Shown: positions 1 through 9,244, counted from the stretch's first letter. The stretch is 64,000 nucleotides of DNA from JBEKUY01 sp049514555 (GCA_049514555.1 JBEKUY010000002.1:372001-436000); one strand, 5' to 3'. Numbers and translations are program-made. Notes: generated by a model from the sequence alone, not told the origin.

Positions 1-87
1 GACCTCCAAGACTCCTGGGCGAGCAACGAAATCGCCATCAACTGGCAAGCCATGCTGGTTTTCCTGCTAGCGGGCGTCTCGCCGTAG
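1..87 (+). CDS. C-terminal end of a GH9-type endoglucanase (partial)
   Basis: Only the last 28 codons are in the window, ending in TAG at 85-87. The tail contains the segment NEIAINWQA, which matches the GH9 cellulase signature NE(V/I)AI(D/N)WNA that carries the catalytic proton-donor glutamate near the end of the GH9 catalytic domain. The short hydrophobic end (MLVFLLAGV) also fits the last helix of that (alpha/alpha)6 barrel. It would hydrolyse beta-1,4-glucans, probably outside the cytoplasm, and the sugar transporter just downstream fits that role. The assignment rests on one short motif, so the family call is moderately safe and the substrate is not known. Confidence 0.6.
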   Translation, partial: DLQDSWASNEIAINWQAMLVFLLAGVSP

Positions 88-203
88 AGTCGTTCTGGTG
101 TATATTGACCGGCCAGAACCAGCCGGGCTCACTCCCAAGCCACACAAGGACGGGCCCATGCGGCTGAGGGCGCAGATCCTCGTCCCCAGAACTAAGGTGT
201 AAC

Positions 204-2096
204 TTGCACCTGCATCTGATCGACATCGCCATCATTGTTGCGTATTTGGCGACGTCCGTGATGGTGGGCTACTGGGTTTCCCACCGCGCCTCCCGCGACA
301 TGAAGGCCTACTTTCTGGGCGGCAACGTCATGCCTTGGTACGTGCTGGGCGTGTCGAACGCCTCGGGAATGTTCGACATCAGCGGCACCATGTTGCTGGT
401 CTACTGGATGTTCGTCTACGGATTGAAAAGCGTGTGGATTCCGTGGCTCTGGCCGACATTCAACCAAATCTTCCTGATGATTTATCTGTCCTCATGGTTG
501 CGCCGCTCCAACGTGATGACCGGCGCCGAGTGGATCCAGACCCGGTTCGGCAAGGGCCGCGGCGCCCAGCTCGCTCACATCATCGTTGTGGTCTACGCGT
601 TCGTCGGCATCATCGGTTTCTTCAGTTACGGATTCAAGGGCATCGGGAAATTCGCCTCGACGTTTCTGCCCTGGCATCTCTCTCCCAACCAGTACGCGCT
701 GATTCTGATCGCGATCACGGCCATTTACGTCATCAAGGGCGGCATGTTCAGCGTCGTGATCACCGAGGTCATTCAGTTCTGCATTCTCTCGATGGCCTCG
801 ATTGCCGTGGGAATCATCGCCATGACGAAAGTTGCCCCCGGGGTGCTTCACCGTTTTGTTCCCCCGGGCTGGGACAATATTTTCTTTGGCTGGCACTTGA
901 ACCTGAACTGGTCCTCGCTCCTCCCTTCGGCGAGCGCCAAGATCGCGGAAGACGGCTACGGGCTCTTTGGCTTCTTCGTCATGATGCTGTTCTTCAAGGG
1001 TATCCTCATCAGCGCGGCCGGCCCGGCTCCGAACTACGATATGCAGCGCGTCCTTTCGTCGAAGAATCCCCGGGAAGCATCGATGATGAGCGGCTGGGTC
1101 AACATCGTGCTCACCTTTCCGCGCTACTTCCTGATCACCGGCCTGACCATTCTGGCCGCGGCTTTTTTCAGCGACACCATCCGGGGCATGGGCACCAAGA
1201 TGGATTTCGAGTTGGTGCTACCGCAAGCGCTGCGCCACTTTGTTCCCGCCGGCCTGCTGGGATTCCTGATCGCCGGACTGCTCGCCGCGTTCATGTCCAA
1301 CTTCGCTGCCACGGTAAACGCGGCGCCGCCCTACTTCGTGAACGATATCTACAAGCGCTTCATCAACCCGAATGCGAAGCCGAGGACGTACGTCCGGCTG
1401 AGCTACGTCAGTTCGCTGGCCGTGGTGATTTTGGGCGTATTGATCGGCTGGTACGTCACGTCCGTCAACTCCGTGGTTCTCTGGATCGTCTCCGGGCTCT
1501 GGGGCGGCTATACGGCTTCCAACGTCTTGAAATGGTACTGGTGGCGGTTTAATGGGTACGGCTACTTCTGGGGAATGGTCACGGGCATCGCGTCTTCGCT
1601 GACCATGCCGGGGATCATCTCCAGGTTTGGCATTCTGCAGGGATTCTCGAAGGCACACTCTGTGAACCTGGATGTCTCGCTGATCTTCCCGCTGGTATTG
1701 GTTCTCTCTCTGATCGGATGCCTCGCCGGCACGCTCCTCACGAAACCCGAGGATGAAGCGGTCCTGAACGACTTCTATCGCCGCGTGCGGCCGTGGGGTT
1801 TCTGGGGTCCCGTCCTCAAGAAAGTCCGCGAAGAAGATCCGGCGTTCCGGCGCAACACGGATTTCTGGCGCGACATGTTCAATGTGGCGGTGGGTATCTG
1901 CTGGCAGATCAGCCTGGTGGCTTTGCCCATCTATATCGTGATCCAGAAGTTCCGTTCTGCCCTGATCGCGCTGGCGGTCATTGGCGTCACGGCGCTGGTC
2001 TTGAAGTTCACTTGGTACGACCACCTGAAGGAACTGGAGCATATCAATCAGTTTAGCCGGGATGGAGCGCCGGCGAAGGCGCCTACGACGGCTTGA
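204..2096 (+). CDS. Sodium/solute symporter (SSS/SLC5 family)
   Basis: This is a 630-residue inner-membrane protein with about 13-14 hydrophobic segments, typical of SLC5 sodium-coupled sugar or organic-solute symporters. The N-terminal helix is followed by the SSS-type loop with YFLGG at about residue 36, and the first half ends in the GGMFSVVITEVIQF segment typical of the family core. The C-terminal cytosolic stretch (about residues 515-560) is charged, followed by two last helices. I chose the TTG at 204 because AAGGTG lies 4 nt upstream; no ATG starts the conserved N terminus. It sits between a GH9 remnant and a DUF4380 gene 32 nt downstream, which suggests uptake of a plant-derived sugar. 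The substrate cannot be read from sequence. Confidence 0.85.
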   Translation: MHLHLIDIAIIVAYLATSVMVGYWVSHRASRDMKAYFLGGNVMPWYVLGVSNASGMFDISGTMLLVYWMFVYGLKSVWIPWLWPTFNQIFLMIYLSSWLRRSNVMTGAEWIQTRFGKGRGAQLAHIIVVVYAFVGIIGFFSYGFKGIGKFASTFLPWHLSPNQYALILIAITAIYVIKGGMFSVVITEVIQFCILSMASIAVGIIAMTKVAPGVLHRFVPPGWDNIFFGWHLNLNWSSLLPSASAKIAEDGYGLFGFFVMMLFFKGILISAAGPAPNYDMQRVLSSKNPREASMMSGWVNIVLTFPRYFLITGLTILAAAFFSDTIRGMGTKMDFELVLPQALRHFVPAGLLGFLIAGLLAAFMSNFAATVNAAPPYFVNDIYKRFINPNAKPRTYVRLSYVSSLAVVILGVLIGWYVTSVNSVVLWIVSGLWGGYTASNVLKWYWWRFNGYGYFWGMVTGIASSLTMPGIISRFGILQGFSKAHSVNLDVSLIFPLVLVLSLIGCLAGTLLTKPEDEAVLNDFYRRVRPWGFWGPVLKKVREEDPAFRRNTDFWRDMFNVAVGICWQISLVALPIYIVIQKFRSALIALAVIGVTALVLKFTWYDHLKELEHINQFSRDGAPAKAPTTA

Positions 2097-2128
2097 CCTT
2101 TCTCTGAAGAGAAGGGCGGGGAACAATC

Positions 2129-3085
2129 TTGCCTGATCAGCAGAATCGCGGCGTTGGACCCGGGTCCAAACTCGGCTCACCTGCGCCGATCTCTGTCACG
2201 ACTGTCGATTACCATGGCTGGGCAGGCTCCTACCTGATCAGCAACGGGAGAGTGGAAGCTGTTGTCGTTCCTTCGATTGGCAGGGTCATGCAGTTTCGGC
2301 TTGCGGGCGAGGACCAGGGTGTTTTCTGGGTGAATCGCCTGCTGGACGGGAAGCTGCCGGACGCGGCGTCGAGCGAATGGGGGAATTTCGGCGGTGATAA
2401 GAGCTGGCCCGCGCCTCAAGGTGACTGGGAGAAAGTGACCGGCCGCGAGTGGCCGCCGCCCGGCTCATTCGACGCCTCGCGCGTGGATGCGGTCGCCGGA
2501 CGCGATGAGATTACCTTGAAAACCATGGTGGACCCCGGCTACGGCATTCAGATTGTGCGCCGCATCAAGTTGGCTCCAGCGCTGCCAATGATGACCATCA
2601 GGACCGGCTACCACAAGCTGATCGGCGATCCAATCACGGTGGCCGTTTGGGTGATCACCCAACTGCCGGAACCTCAGCGCGTGTTCGCGTTGCTCCCCAG
2701 GGAATCCCAGCTTGCGGACGCATTCCACCAGTTGGCGGGACCTGCTCCGAAAGAACTGAAGATCGATGGAAGGCTTCTGTCGCTCGCGCGCGATCCCCGC
2801 GACTTCTCGAAGATCGGAACTCGCGGCAGCAGTCTCCTGTGGATGGACAACGACTACGTGCTGCGCATCGACGCCTCTCATGCGGCTGGAGACCATCCCA
2901 ACGATGACAGCCGAACCGAGGTTTACACGAATCCGGACCCCCTTGCGTATGTCGAGCTGGAAACTGTAGGTCCACTGAGGACACTGAGCGTGGGCGACCG
3001 CATCGAGAGCACGAACACGTATACGCTGGCGCGCCGCTCTACTCAAATTGAAGTCGCCGAAGCGCGCAAGGCGTTTGCGCTGTAA
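2129..3085 (+). CDS. DUF4380 family protein, probable carbohydrate-active or galactose-mutarotase-like fold
   Basis: The product has 318 residues. It carries the DUF4380 pattern: an early IxNGRVEAVVVPSIGRVMQF segment, then a WGNFGGDKSWPAPQ motif near residue 90 and PDPLAYVELE near residue 270. The family has a beta-sandwich related to aldose epimerases and is found beside sugar-use genes; no enzymatic activity is firmly established. The start is taken as TTG at 2129, with a purine-rich stretch (aagggcgggg) upstream. No signal peptide is obvious with this start. Spacing of 32 nt from the symporter suggests co-transcription. Confidence 0.7.
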   Translation: MPDQQNRGVGPGSKLGSPAPISVTTVDYHGWAGSYLISNGRVEAVVVPSIGRVMQFRLAGEDQGVFWVNRLLDGKLPDAASSEWGNFGGDKSWPAPQGDWEKVTGREWPPPGSFDASRVDAVAGRDEITLKTMVDPGYGIQIVRRIKLAPALPMMTIRTGYHKLIGDPITVAVWVITQLPEPQRVFALLPRESQLADAFHQLAGPAPKELKIDGRLLSLARDPRDFSKIGTRGSSLLWMDNDYVLRIDASHAAGDHPNDDSRTEVYTNPDPLAYVELETVGPLRTLSVGDRIESTNTYTLARRSTQIEVAEARKAFAL

Positions 3086-3310
3086 CACCGAAGTGGAACC
3101 GGTCTTGCCGTCCCCCTGTGGTTTCTGGCCGCACCACGGTGTGCTGTTTTCCGCCTGGGTGCCCCTGTGGAAAAGTGTGCAAAATTGAACAGACGCCATT
3201 TTCGCACTTTCGTACATTGTGCTCACTTGGGGGAAAGGAATTTCCGCGAATTCCGGTCGTCCGCCGAAGAAACCGCTGATTGGCTCGTAGTGAATTCGCT
3301 GTAGCCCTGT

Positions 3311-4663
3311 ATGTCTACCTTGGCAGAAAGTGTCACCGACCGGGGACAGCTCGCTTCTGTCCCCCGAGACGCAGCCACCCACAGACATCCCGCGTGGCGC
3401 ATCCTCTTTGTGCACCGTGACGCTGCGGAGGTAGCGCGCTGCCTGCACGAGCTCAACAGGGCGCAATTCCCAGTCAGCGCAGACATAGCTACAAACCCCG
3501 GACAGGTTGCAGAACTGCTGGATGCGCGACCCTATGACGTTGTTGTGGCAGAGTGTCCCGGTTCCGACCGGGAAGGGGCGCAGGCACTGGGCCTCGTATG
3601 CGACACGAAGAAGCATATACCGTTCATCTTCTTGACGGAGACCCTGCAACGAGAGACGGTGGCGGAGTTGACCATGAAAGGCGCCGCCGACTGTGTCGAG
3701 AAAGACCGGATCGGACGCCTGCCCTTAGCCATCCGCCGAGCTTTGGATGAAAGATCTCTGCGCGATGAACGCGACCGAGCGGAGAAAGATCTGCGACATT
3801 CGGAAGCACGATACCACGCCTTGGTAACCAACCTGGCCTATGGCGTTTGCCGCTGCAGTCCGAAGGGCACGTTTCTGAGTGTCAACCAGGCGCTGGTGGC
3901 CATGCTCGGCTATTCATCGCGGGAAGAGTTTTTGGCGGTCAATCTCGCGTGCGACATCTTTCAGGATCCCGACAGGAGAGCGCAATTGCTGGGGCAGCCC
4001 GGCGACGGCGAACAAACCGACCCCCTCGAAACTGAATGGAAGCGGAAGGACGGCTCAATCGTGAAGGTCCGGCTCAGCGGGCGGGAAGTCAGCCTCGGGC
4101 ACGGTGAGCACGACAGTTACGAGATCATCGTCGAGGATGTGACCAAGCAGCGCCTGCTGGAGGAACATCTGCGCCTGCAGGCGGCCCGCGATCCACTGAC
4201 CGGTCTGTCCAACTACCGGCGGCTTGCGGACGTGCTCGACGCCGAAATCAAACGATCCGAGCGCACCGGCAGGGAGTTCGCACTCTTGTTGTTTGACATG
4301 GACGGATTGAAACGAATCAACGACCACCACGGCCATTTGGTGGGCAGCCAGGCACTCTGCCGCCTGGCCGATGTCTTGGGCAACTGTTCCCGGTCCATCG
4401 ACACTGCCGCGCGTTTTGGCGGGGACGAGTTTGCCTTGATCCTGCCGGAAACAGGTGTGCAGGCAGCCCATCATGTAGCGCGGCGCATCCGTCAAAGCCT
4501 TGCGAATGACGGCCAGGAACCGAGGCTTTCCCTTAGCTTGGGCATCGCCACCTACCCCGAGGATGGCCGAACTATCGAGACTCTGCTCCACGCGGCGGAC
4601 TGCGCACTCTACAAGATGAAGGGAGAGCAGTCGCACCCCCTTTCGGTGGGTTCCAGCCGGTAG
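3311..4663 (+). CDS. Receiver-like/PAS/GGDEF diguanylate cyclase
   Basis: The product has 450 residues. Residues about 28-150 look like a response-regulator receiver, but the phospho-acceptor position reads DVVVAEC, with Glu where Asp is expected, so it is probably a pseudo-receiver. A short coiled linker (SLRDERDRAEKDLRHSEARY) leads to a PAS domain (about 165-285), ending in the PAC-type EIIVEDVTKQ. The GGDEF domain (about 290-445) has an intact RFGGDEF active site at residues 370-374 and the DPLTGL entry motif, so it should make cyclic di-GMP from GTP. There is no obvious RxxD inhibitory site just before GGDEF. It is soluble, with no membrane segments. The gene is convergent with the downstream CRP/FNR regulator. 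Confidence 0.85.
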   Translation: MSTLAESVTDRGQLASVPRDAATHRHPAWRILFVHRDAAEVARCLHELNRAQFPVSADIATNPGQVAELLDARPYDVVVAECPGSDREGAQALGLVCDTKKHIPFIFLTETLQRETVAELTMKGAADCVEKDRIGRLPLAIRRALDERSLRDERDRAEKDLRHSEARYHALVTNLAYGVCRCSPKGTFLSVNQALVAMLGYSSREEFLAVNLACDIFQDPDRRAQLLGQPGDGEQTDPLETEWKRKDGSIVKVRLSGREVSLGHGEHDSYEIIVEDVTKQRLLEEHLRLQAARDPLTGLSNYRRLADVLDAEIKRSERTGREFALLLFDMDGLKRINDHHGHLVGSQALCRLADVLGNCSRSIDTAARFGGDEFALILPETGVQAAHHVARRIRQSLANDGQEPRLSLSLGIATYPEDGRTIETLLHAADCALYKMKGEQSHPLSVGSSR

Positions 4664-4786
4664 CGTTCCTCCGAAAAGTGCCTCTATTCTCCCTCCACCG
4701 CAAGAACTACTTCGCGAAAGGGAAGTCTGAGATCTGCCGAAGAGTGGAGGATGCCGGCCTGGCCTGCGCAGCGAAAGCGCGCTTCG

Positions 4787-5461
4787 TCAGTCGTGAAGAA
4801 CAACGCTCAGGAGGGAGTTGTTGATGCGCAGCCCGCCGTTGTACTTGATGAAGCCCAGTTTCCTGAATTTGTTCATGAAGAAATTGACCCGGGAGCGCGT
4901 TGTGCCCACCATTTCCGCCAGGGTCTCTTGAGATATTTTGGGAAGCATCCTGTGGGGCTGGTCCTGTCTGCCGTAGCGGGCGAGCAGCAGGAGAGTCCGG
5001 GCAAGCCGCTTCTCACTGGAGTTGAAGAGCTGATCGACCAGGTCCTCCTCGATGCGGATGTTCCGGTGAACCATGTAGGAGATGAATCGGTCGGAGAATT
5101 CGTGTTGCTCGTGAAGCACGCGAATCATCGCGTTCTTGTCGATGACGAGTACCGTGCTCGGTGTGACTGCGGTGGCCGTCCCCATCCGCACCGTCTGGCC
5201 CGCGAGGCATCCCTCACCAAAGAAGTCGCCCGGCCCCAGGATGGCCACGACGGCTTCCTTGCCATTTTCCGAGATCACCGAGAGCTTCACGCCGCCCTTC
5301 TGAATGTACAGGACATGCTGACCAGCATCGCCTTGCGAAAAGATAATCTGCGCCCTTCGAAACTCCACAATCTGTCTCGACAAGCCGGCCGAGTCGAGAA
5401 AAGCTTGTGCGTCGAAGGATCGCCCTTTCTTGGATTTCATATTGTTTGCACTCGGAACCAC
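4787..5461 (-). CDS. CRP/FNR family transcriptional regulator
   Basis: The product has 224 residues. The N-terminal cyclic-nucleotide-binding beta-roll spans about 20-135 and contains GDFFGEGCLAG followed by VRMGTATA, in the place of the phosphate-binding cassette. The C-terminal winged helix (about 165-220) has the recognition helix ISQETLAEMVGTTRSRVNFFMNKFRKLG. No FNR-type N-terminal cysteine cluster is present, so it is not an iron-sulphur oxygen sensor of the Fnr type. The GTG at 5461 is chosen as start because AAGGAG lies 6 nt upstream. The effector and targets are unknown. Confidence 0.85.
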   Translation of the reverse strand: MVPSANNMKSKKGRSFDAQAFLDSAGLSRQIVEFRRAQIIFSQGDAGQHVLYIQKGGVKLSVISENGKEAVVAILGPGDFFGEGCLAGQTVRMGTATAVTPSTVLVIDKNAMIRVLHEQHEFSDRFISYMVHRNIRIEEDLVDQLFNSSEKRLARTLLLLARYGRQDQPHRMLPKISQETLAEMVGTTRSRVNFFMNKFRKLGFIKYNGGLRINNSLLSVVLHD

Positions 5462-5981
5462 TTTCGGCTCCTTCCCTGCGTAAAACTCAACTCAACCGGA
5501 GCGGCTGAGTCGGCTCAATCGTTCCTTGCCCTGTCTTTATTGTTCATAACTCAAGTCGCCGAGTCAATAGAAACGCGCGTGGAATTTGCGCATTTTCAGT
5601 CTGGAACACGACCATCAATCGCCATCCAAGGGTAGACTGCGTTCACAAGGAGGCGTACTCCCTTCATCACTTTCATTGGACTTTCGTAATGATGTCGCTG
5701 TGAAACTCCAGAACCAGAACGCAGGAGCCGTGGGTGCAGACGAGAATTCTAGCGGTGCGCGACTGGTGAAGCAGGAAAAAGGAAGGGGAGGCGGGCCAGG
5801 TCGTCCCGCCTCCCCTGATATCCCCCAAGAGGGGGATTCCGGCTGATCTGACGGAGGGCAATCAGCCGGTTGTGTATTGGCCTGTACGCTGAGATTACTA
5901 CGAATGAGAAAGGGTTGCATCTGACCTTTAAGAAAAAAAACGCTTGGGTTAATCTAGGCAGCGACAACCTGGCATAAGACC
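5462..5981. other. Intergenic region with regulatory-looking structure
   Basis: This 520-bp gap separates the leftward CRP/FNR gene from the rightward RNase R gene. Apart from the hairpin cluster at 5785-5869 it holds a short palindrome TGAG-TCGG-CTCA at 5506-5517, about 45 bp before the regulator start. That could be an autoregulatory site, but it is short enough to be chance. I see no convincing coding sequence in it. Confidence 0.5.
5785..5869. repeat. Three tandem perfect hairpins upstream of RNase R
   Basis: Three inverted repeats lie almost end to end. The first has an 11-bp stem (5785-5795 with 5805-5815, 9-nt loop). The second has a 7-bp stem (5820-5826 with 5831-5837, 4-nt loop). 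The third has a 9-bp stem, CCGGCTGAT, at 5839-5847 with 5861-5869. None is followed by a T-run, so they do not look like simple terminators. They lie 113 bp before the rnr start codon and could form a structured leader or be a palindromic repeat element. Confidence 0.7.
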
Positions 5982-8624
5982 ATGCCGCGAAACGCCGAAC
6001 CCACGCCCGCAGAGATCCTCGATTGCCTCAAGAGCGCTCGTAACCCATTGACTACCAGAGAAATAGGAAACAGCCTGGGGCTGCGACACGATGGGCGCCG
6101 ATTCTTGCCGCGGCTTCTTGCGCGCCTCACCGAGCGTGGCGAGGTCACAAGACTCCCTGGCGGCCGATATGCATTGGCCCGAGAATCGGCTAAGACAGCA
6201 TCATCGGAGCGCGCCGCTGAGCCCCGGCCCGAGCCCCCAGCGAAGAGGGACCCCATTCCGAGCGACGCTTTTTCCGGGCGGCTGGTTGCGCATCGTGACG
6301 GTTATGGCTTCGTGGTGCCCGAGGAGTCCATCCCCGGTGTTGAGGGCGACCTGTTCATCCCGCGGGACGCCATGGGCGACGCCATGCACGGCGACCGTGT
6401 ACTGGCTAGGATCGAGCGGCGCAGCGCGGGTCCCAGTGCGTACCGCAGCAATGTGCCGCCCGGCGCGTTTCGGGCTGAGGGCCGCATCTTGCGGGTACTC
6501 GGCAGGGCGCATCCGACACTCGTGGGGTTGTTCCGCTACGGGCCGCGCGGCAATGAAGTCCTGCCTTACGACTCGCGGATTCTCCACGAAATCGTGATTC
6601 CGCCTGGCGACGAACTCACCCCTGGCTTGCGCGAAAAGTTGGGCCTCGCCGGGAGCAGCGCTGGACGCGCGCGCAGGCTGCCGCGGCTCGCCGAGCTTGA
6701 TGGCGCAGCGGTGAACGTCGAGTTGGTGCGCTATCCAAAGGGCGGCGTCGCGCCGGTGGGGCGCATCATCGAGATACTGGGGCGGCCGGGCGAGCTTGGC
6801 GTCGATGTCGAGATCATCATACGCAAACATCATCTCCCTCACGTTTTTCCCGAGGATGTCCTCGACGAAGCCGCCCGTGCGGCGCAGCCCGCGGGCGAAC
6901 GAGAGCTGGCCGGGCGCGAAGACTTTCGCCACCTGCCGATCGTGACCATCGACGGCGAGACCGCGCGCGACTTTGACGACGCCGTGTACGTTGAGCGCCG
7001 CGCGAAAGGCTGGCATCTTCAGGTGCACATCGCCGACGTGGCGCATTACGTGGCGCGTGGCGGCGTGCTCGATAGCGAGGCTCGCATTCGCGGCACCTCC
7101 GTCTATTTTCCCGACCGCGCCGTGCCCATGCTCCCCGAAGCTCTCTCGAACGATATCTGCTCGCTCAACCCGCGCGTCGAGCGCCTGGTGATGAGCGCGC
7201 TTATGGAATTCGACGCTGCCGGACGGATGACCTCGGCGCGATTCACCGCCGGCGTGATTCGTTCGGCGGAGCGCATGACCTACACGAACGTCAACAAGGT
7301 GCTCGAAGGCGACGCCGAAATGGCCGCGCGGTACGCCGCGCTGGCCCCGCATTTCCGCGACATGAAGGAATTGGCCCTGCTGCTCAACGCCCGGCGCGCC
7401 GCGCGCGGCTCGATTGATTTCGACCTGCCCGAGCCGGTCATCGAGTTCGACGCGCAGCAGCGCATCGCGAACATCGTGCGCAGCGAGCGCAATATCGCGC
7501 ACCGCCTCATCGAGGAATTCATGCTGGCGGCCAACCGCGCCGTGGCGGCCTACTTGCTCGAGCGCGGCTTGGCGTCGCTGCATCGCGTCCACGAAAAACC
7601 CGATGCGAAGAAGGTGATCGAGTTCGAAGAGCTCGCGCGTGCGTTTGGCTACACGCTCGGCGTCGAAAACCTCATCGAACAACGCGTGCCCGTCCGCCAC
7701 GGCCGCACCCCTGCTCCGGCGCGGCCCGGACGTCCTGACTCCTACGGCCACGGCCGCGAACGACCCATGTTCGCCGCACTTCCCGGCTCGGGCGACTTGA
7801 AGATTACCCCGGGCCATTACCAGCGCCTGGTGGCCAAGCTTGCCGGGAAGCCCGAAGAGCGCGTCATTTCCTACTTGATGCTGCGCTCGCTGAAGCGCGC
7901 GCGCTACGCCGCCGATCCGCTCGGCCACTTTGCGCTGGCCTTCGAGGAATACACGCACTTCACGTCGCCCATCCGCCGCTATCCCGACCTGATCGTGCAC
8001 CGCGTGCTCAAGTGGGCGCTCGAGCATCCCCGATTTCAGGGGGTCGGCGGACCCGATCGAAGTCTTGAATCCGGACCGCTGGAACCAACGCGCTCCGGCT
8101 TGCAGGCCATGAGAACGGGGGTAGGCTCCGCCGGAGCCAAGGACGCGGGGCCGTACCCACGAGCGGCGCTCGAAGAGATCGCCGCGGAATCGTCGGAGGC
8201 CGAGCGCCGCGCCGATGCCGCCGAGCACGAGCTCATGGACTGGAAGACGGCGCAATTCATGGAGAGCCACCTCGGTGACGAGTACGACGCGCTCATCATC
8301 AGCGTGCAGAAGTACGGCTTTTTCGTGGAGTTGATGGAGGTGTTTGTCGAGGGGCTGGTGCCCATCAACGCGCTGGAAGAGGCCGCCGGAGCGCGCTGCG
8401 CGTACCGCGAGCGCGACCACGCCATCGTGGCGTTGCTCGATTCGGGCCGCCGCGACGGCGCGAGGCGCGCCTCCAGCCGCGCCCGCGGCCGTGGAGTCAA
8501 ACCAGTCCAACTCGCCTGGCGCCTTGGCGATCGCATCCGCGTCCGCGCCGAGCGCATCGACCCGATGCGCCGTCGCGTGGAATTCGCCCTAGCCGAAGCC
8601 CCCGAAGCAACTTACGAGACCTAG
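5982..8624 (+). CDS. rnr: Ribonuclease R (3'-5' exoribonuclease, RNB family)
   Basis: The product has 880 residues. Domain order is an N-terminal winged helix (about 5-65), a cold-shock/OB region (SGRLVAHRDGYGFVVPE at about 92-108), the RNB catalytic domain (with the catalytic acidic cluster DGETARDFDDAVYVE at about 323-337) and a C-terminal S1 domain (about 765-870, starting YDALIISVQKYGFFVEL). It degrades structured RNA from the 3' end. Two additions are unusual. About 43 residues rich in Gly, Pro and Ser are inserted after EHPRF near residue 685 (see 8036-8164). A basic Arg/Ala/Gly loop (about residues 820-840) lies inside the S1 domain. The ATG at 5982 has no strong ribosome binding site. 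Confidence 0.93.
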   Translation: MPRNAEPTPAEILDCLKSARNPLTTREIGNSLGLRHDGRRFLPRLLARLTERGEVTRLPGGRYALARESAKTASSERAAEPRPEPPAKRDPIPSDAFSGRLVAHRDGYGFVVPEESIPGVEGDLFIPRDAMGDAMHGDRVLARIERRSAGPSAYRSNVPPGAFRAEGRILRVLGRAHPTLVGLFRYGPRGNEVLPYDSRILHEIVIPPGDELTPGLREKLGLAGSSAGRARRLPRLAELDGAAVNVELVRYPKGGVAPVGRIIEILGRPGELGVDVEIIIRKHHLPHVFPEDVLDEAARAAQPAGERELAGREDFRHLPIVTIDGETARDFDDAVYVERRAKGWHLQVHIADVAHYVARGGVLDSEARIRGTSVYFPDRAVPMLPEALSNDICSLNPRVERLVMSALMEFDAAGRMTSARFTAGVIRSAERMTYTNVNKVLEGDAEMAARYAALAPHFRDMKELALLLNARRAARGSIDFDLPEPVIEFDAQQRIANIVRSERNIAHRLIEEFMLAANRAVAAYLLERGLASLHRVHEKPDAKKVIEFEELARAFGYTLGVENLIEQRVPVRHGRTPAPARPGRPDSYGHGRERPMFAALPGSGDLKITPGHYQRLVAKLAGKPEERVISYLMLRSLKRARYAADPLGHFALAFEEYTHFTSPIRRYPDLIVHRVLKWALEHPRFQGVGGPDRSLESGPLEPTRSGLQAMRTGVGSAGAKDAGPYPRAALEEIAAESSEAERRADAAEHELMDWKTAQFMESHLGDEYDALIISVQKYGFFVELMEVFVEGLVPINALEEAAGARCAYRERDHAIVALLDSGRRDGARRASSRARGRGVKPVQLAWRLGDRIRVRAERIDPMRRRVEFALAEAPEATYET
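8036..8164 (+). other. In-frame palindromic insertion inside rnr
   Basis: Between the conserved HPRF and AALEEIA segments of RNase R, about 43 extra codons appear that are not part of the family. The DNA holds a hairpin with arms GGCTCCG and CGGAGCC (about 8127-8141) and flanking GGGGGTA/GTACCC partial complementarity. The encoded peptide is low in hydrophobic residues and reads as a flexible loop. The pattern resembles palindromic elements that insert in frame into genes, but I see no second copy in this window. Confidence 0.5.
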
Positions 8625-8732
8625 CTGTCAACCGCCTCAGCCTTTCCCCCGGTCGTACGATCGTGCCGCTGCCTGGTCCGGGACATAACCTGGAGGCAGC
8701 GCTACCCAATCGATTTCTGCGAACGGAGTGAA

Positions 8733-9221
8733 TTATTCGAAGAAGGCAGCCAAGCGGCGAATCGGCGACATCGTCATCGCCGCGAGTTTTCCCACAGGAT
8801 ACCAGCTGCCGCCGCGACCGGAAATGAACGTGATCAGGCTGCTCTTGAAGGATTCCCACGGCGTATCGAGATCGATGCGCCGCTTGCCACGGTGGATGCG
8901 GACCACCCGGCCGAGCAGTTCTTCCGCATGAATGGGATCGTCCGGCTTCGGATGAGAATCGCCTTTGGCCAACAGGTGCGAGTTCCAAGCGAGGTCGCGC
9001 TTCTCGACCACCCGATGTACGAACAGCCGCCCGTGACGCGCGAAGAGCACAAGGTCACCGCAGCGGATGGCCTCAAGCTGCGTGCCGCGCACGACAACGA
9101 TGTCACGCGGGCGTACCCAGGGCAACATGCTCACGCCGTGGACCCGCAGGCAAACGCGGCCGCCCCGCGCGACGTGCTTCGCCGTGCGTTCCGCCAGCCT
9201 CGCGTCGGTCTCCTGCACCAT
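8733..9221 (-). CDS. S24/S26-family signal peptidase-like protease (S26B type)
   Basis: The product has 162 residues. It shows the signal peptidase Ser motif GVSMLPWVRPRDIVVV near residue 30, then GDLVLF and HRVV where S26B (archaeal/ER/SipW-type) enzymes carry their catalytic His, then AKGDSHPKPDD with the conserved acidic residues, and a closing LLGRVVRI. There is no clear N-terminal membrane anchor; a weak hydrophobic stretch occurs near the C terminus. It is the last gene of a three-gene group (23 nt after the lipoprotein) that follows the PqqD/radical SAM locus. A role in cutting the leader of the 56-residue peptide is possible but inferred only from position. Confidence 0.75.
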   Translation of the reverse strand: MVQETDARLAERTAKHVARGGRVCLRVHGVSMLPWVRPRDIVVVRGTQLEAIRCGDLVLFARHGRLFVHRVVEKRDLAWNSHLLAKGDSHPKPDDPIHAEELLGRVVRIHRGKRRIDLDTPWESFKSSLITFISGRGGSWYPVGKLAAMTMSPIRRLAAFFE

Positions 9222-9244
9222 TTCCGCTTTCTTACCCCCTCCGC

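Noticed and set aside
3109..3175. CCCCTGTGG occurring twice about 60 bp apart
   Set aside because: Two copies of a 9-mer are too weak to call an operator or repeat.
4751..5635. A 294-codon plus-strand frame
   Set aside because: It is the complement of the CRP/FNR gene, which has clear domain motifs and a good ribosome binding site.
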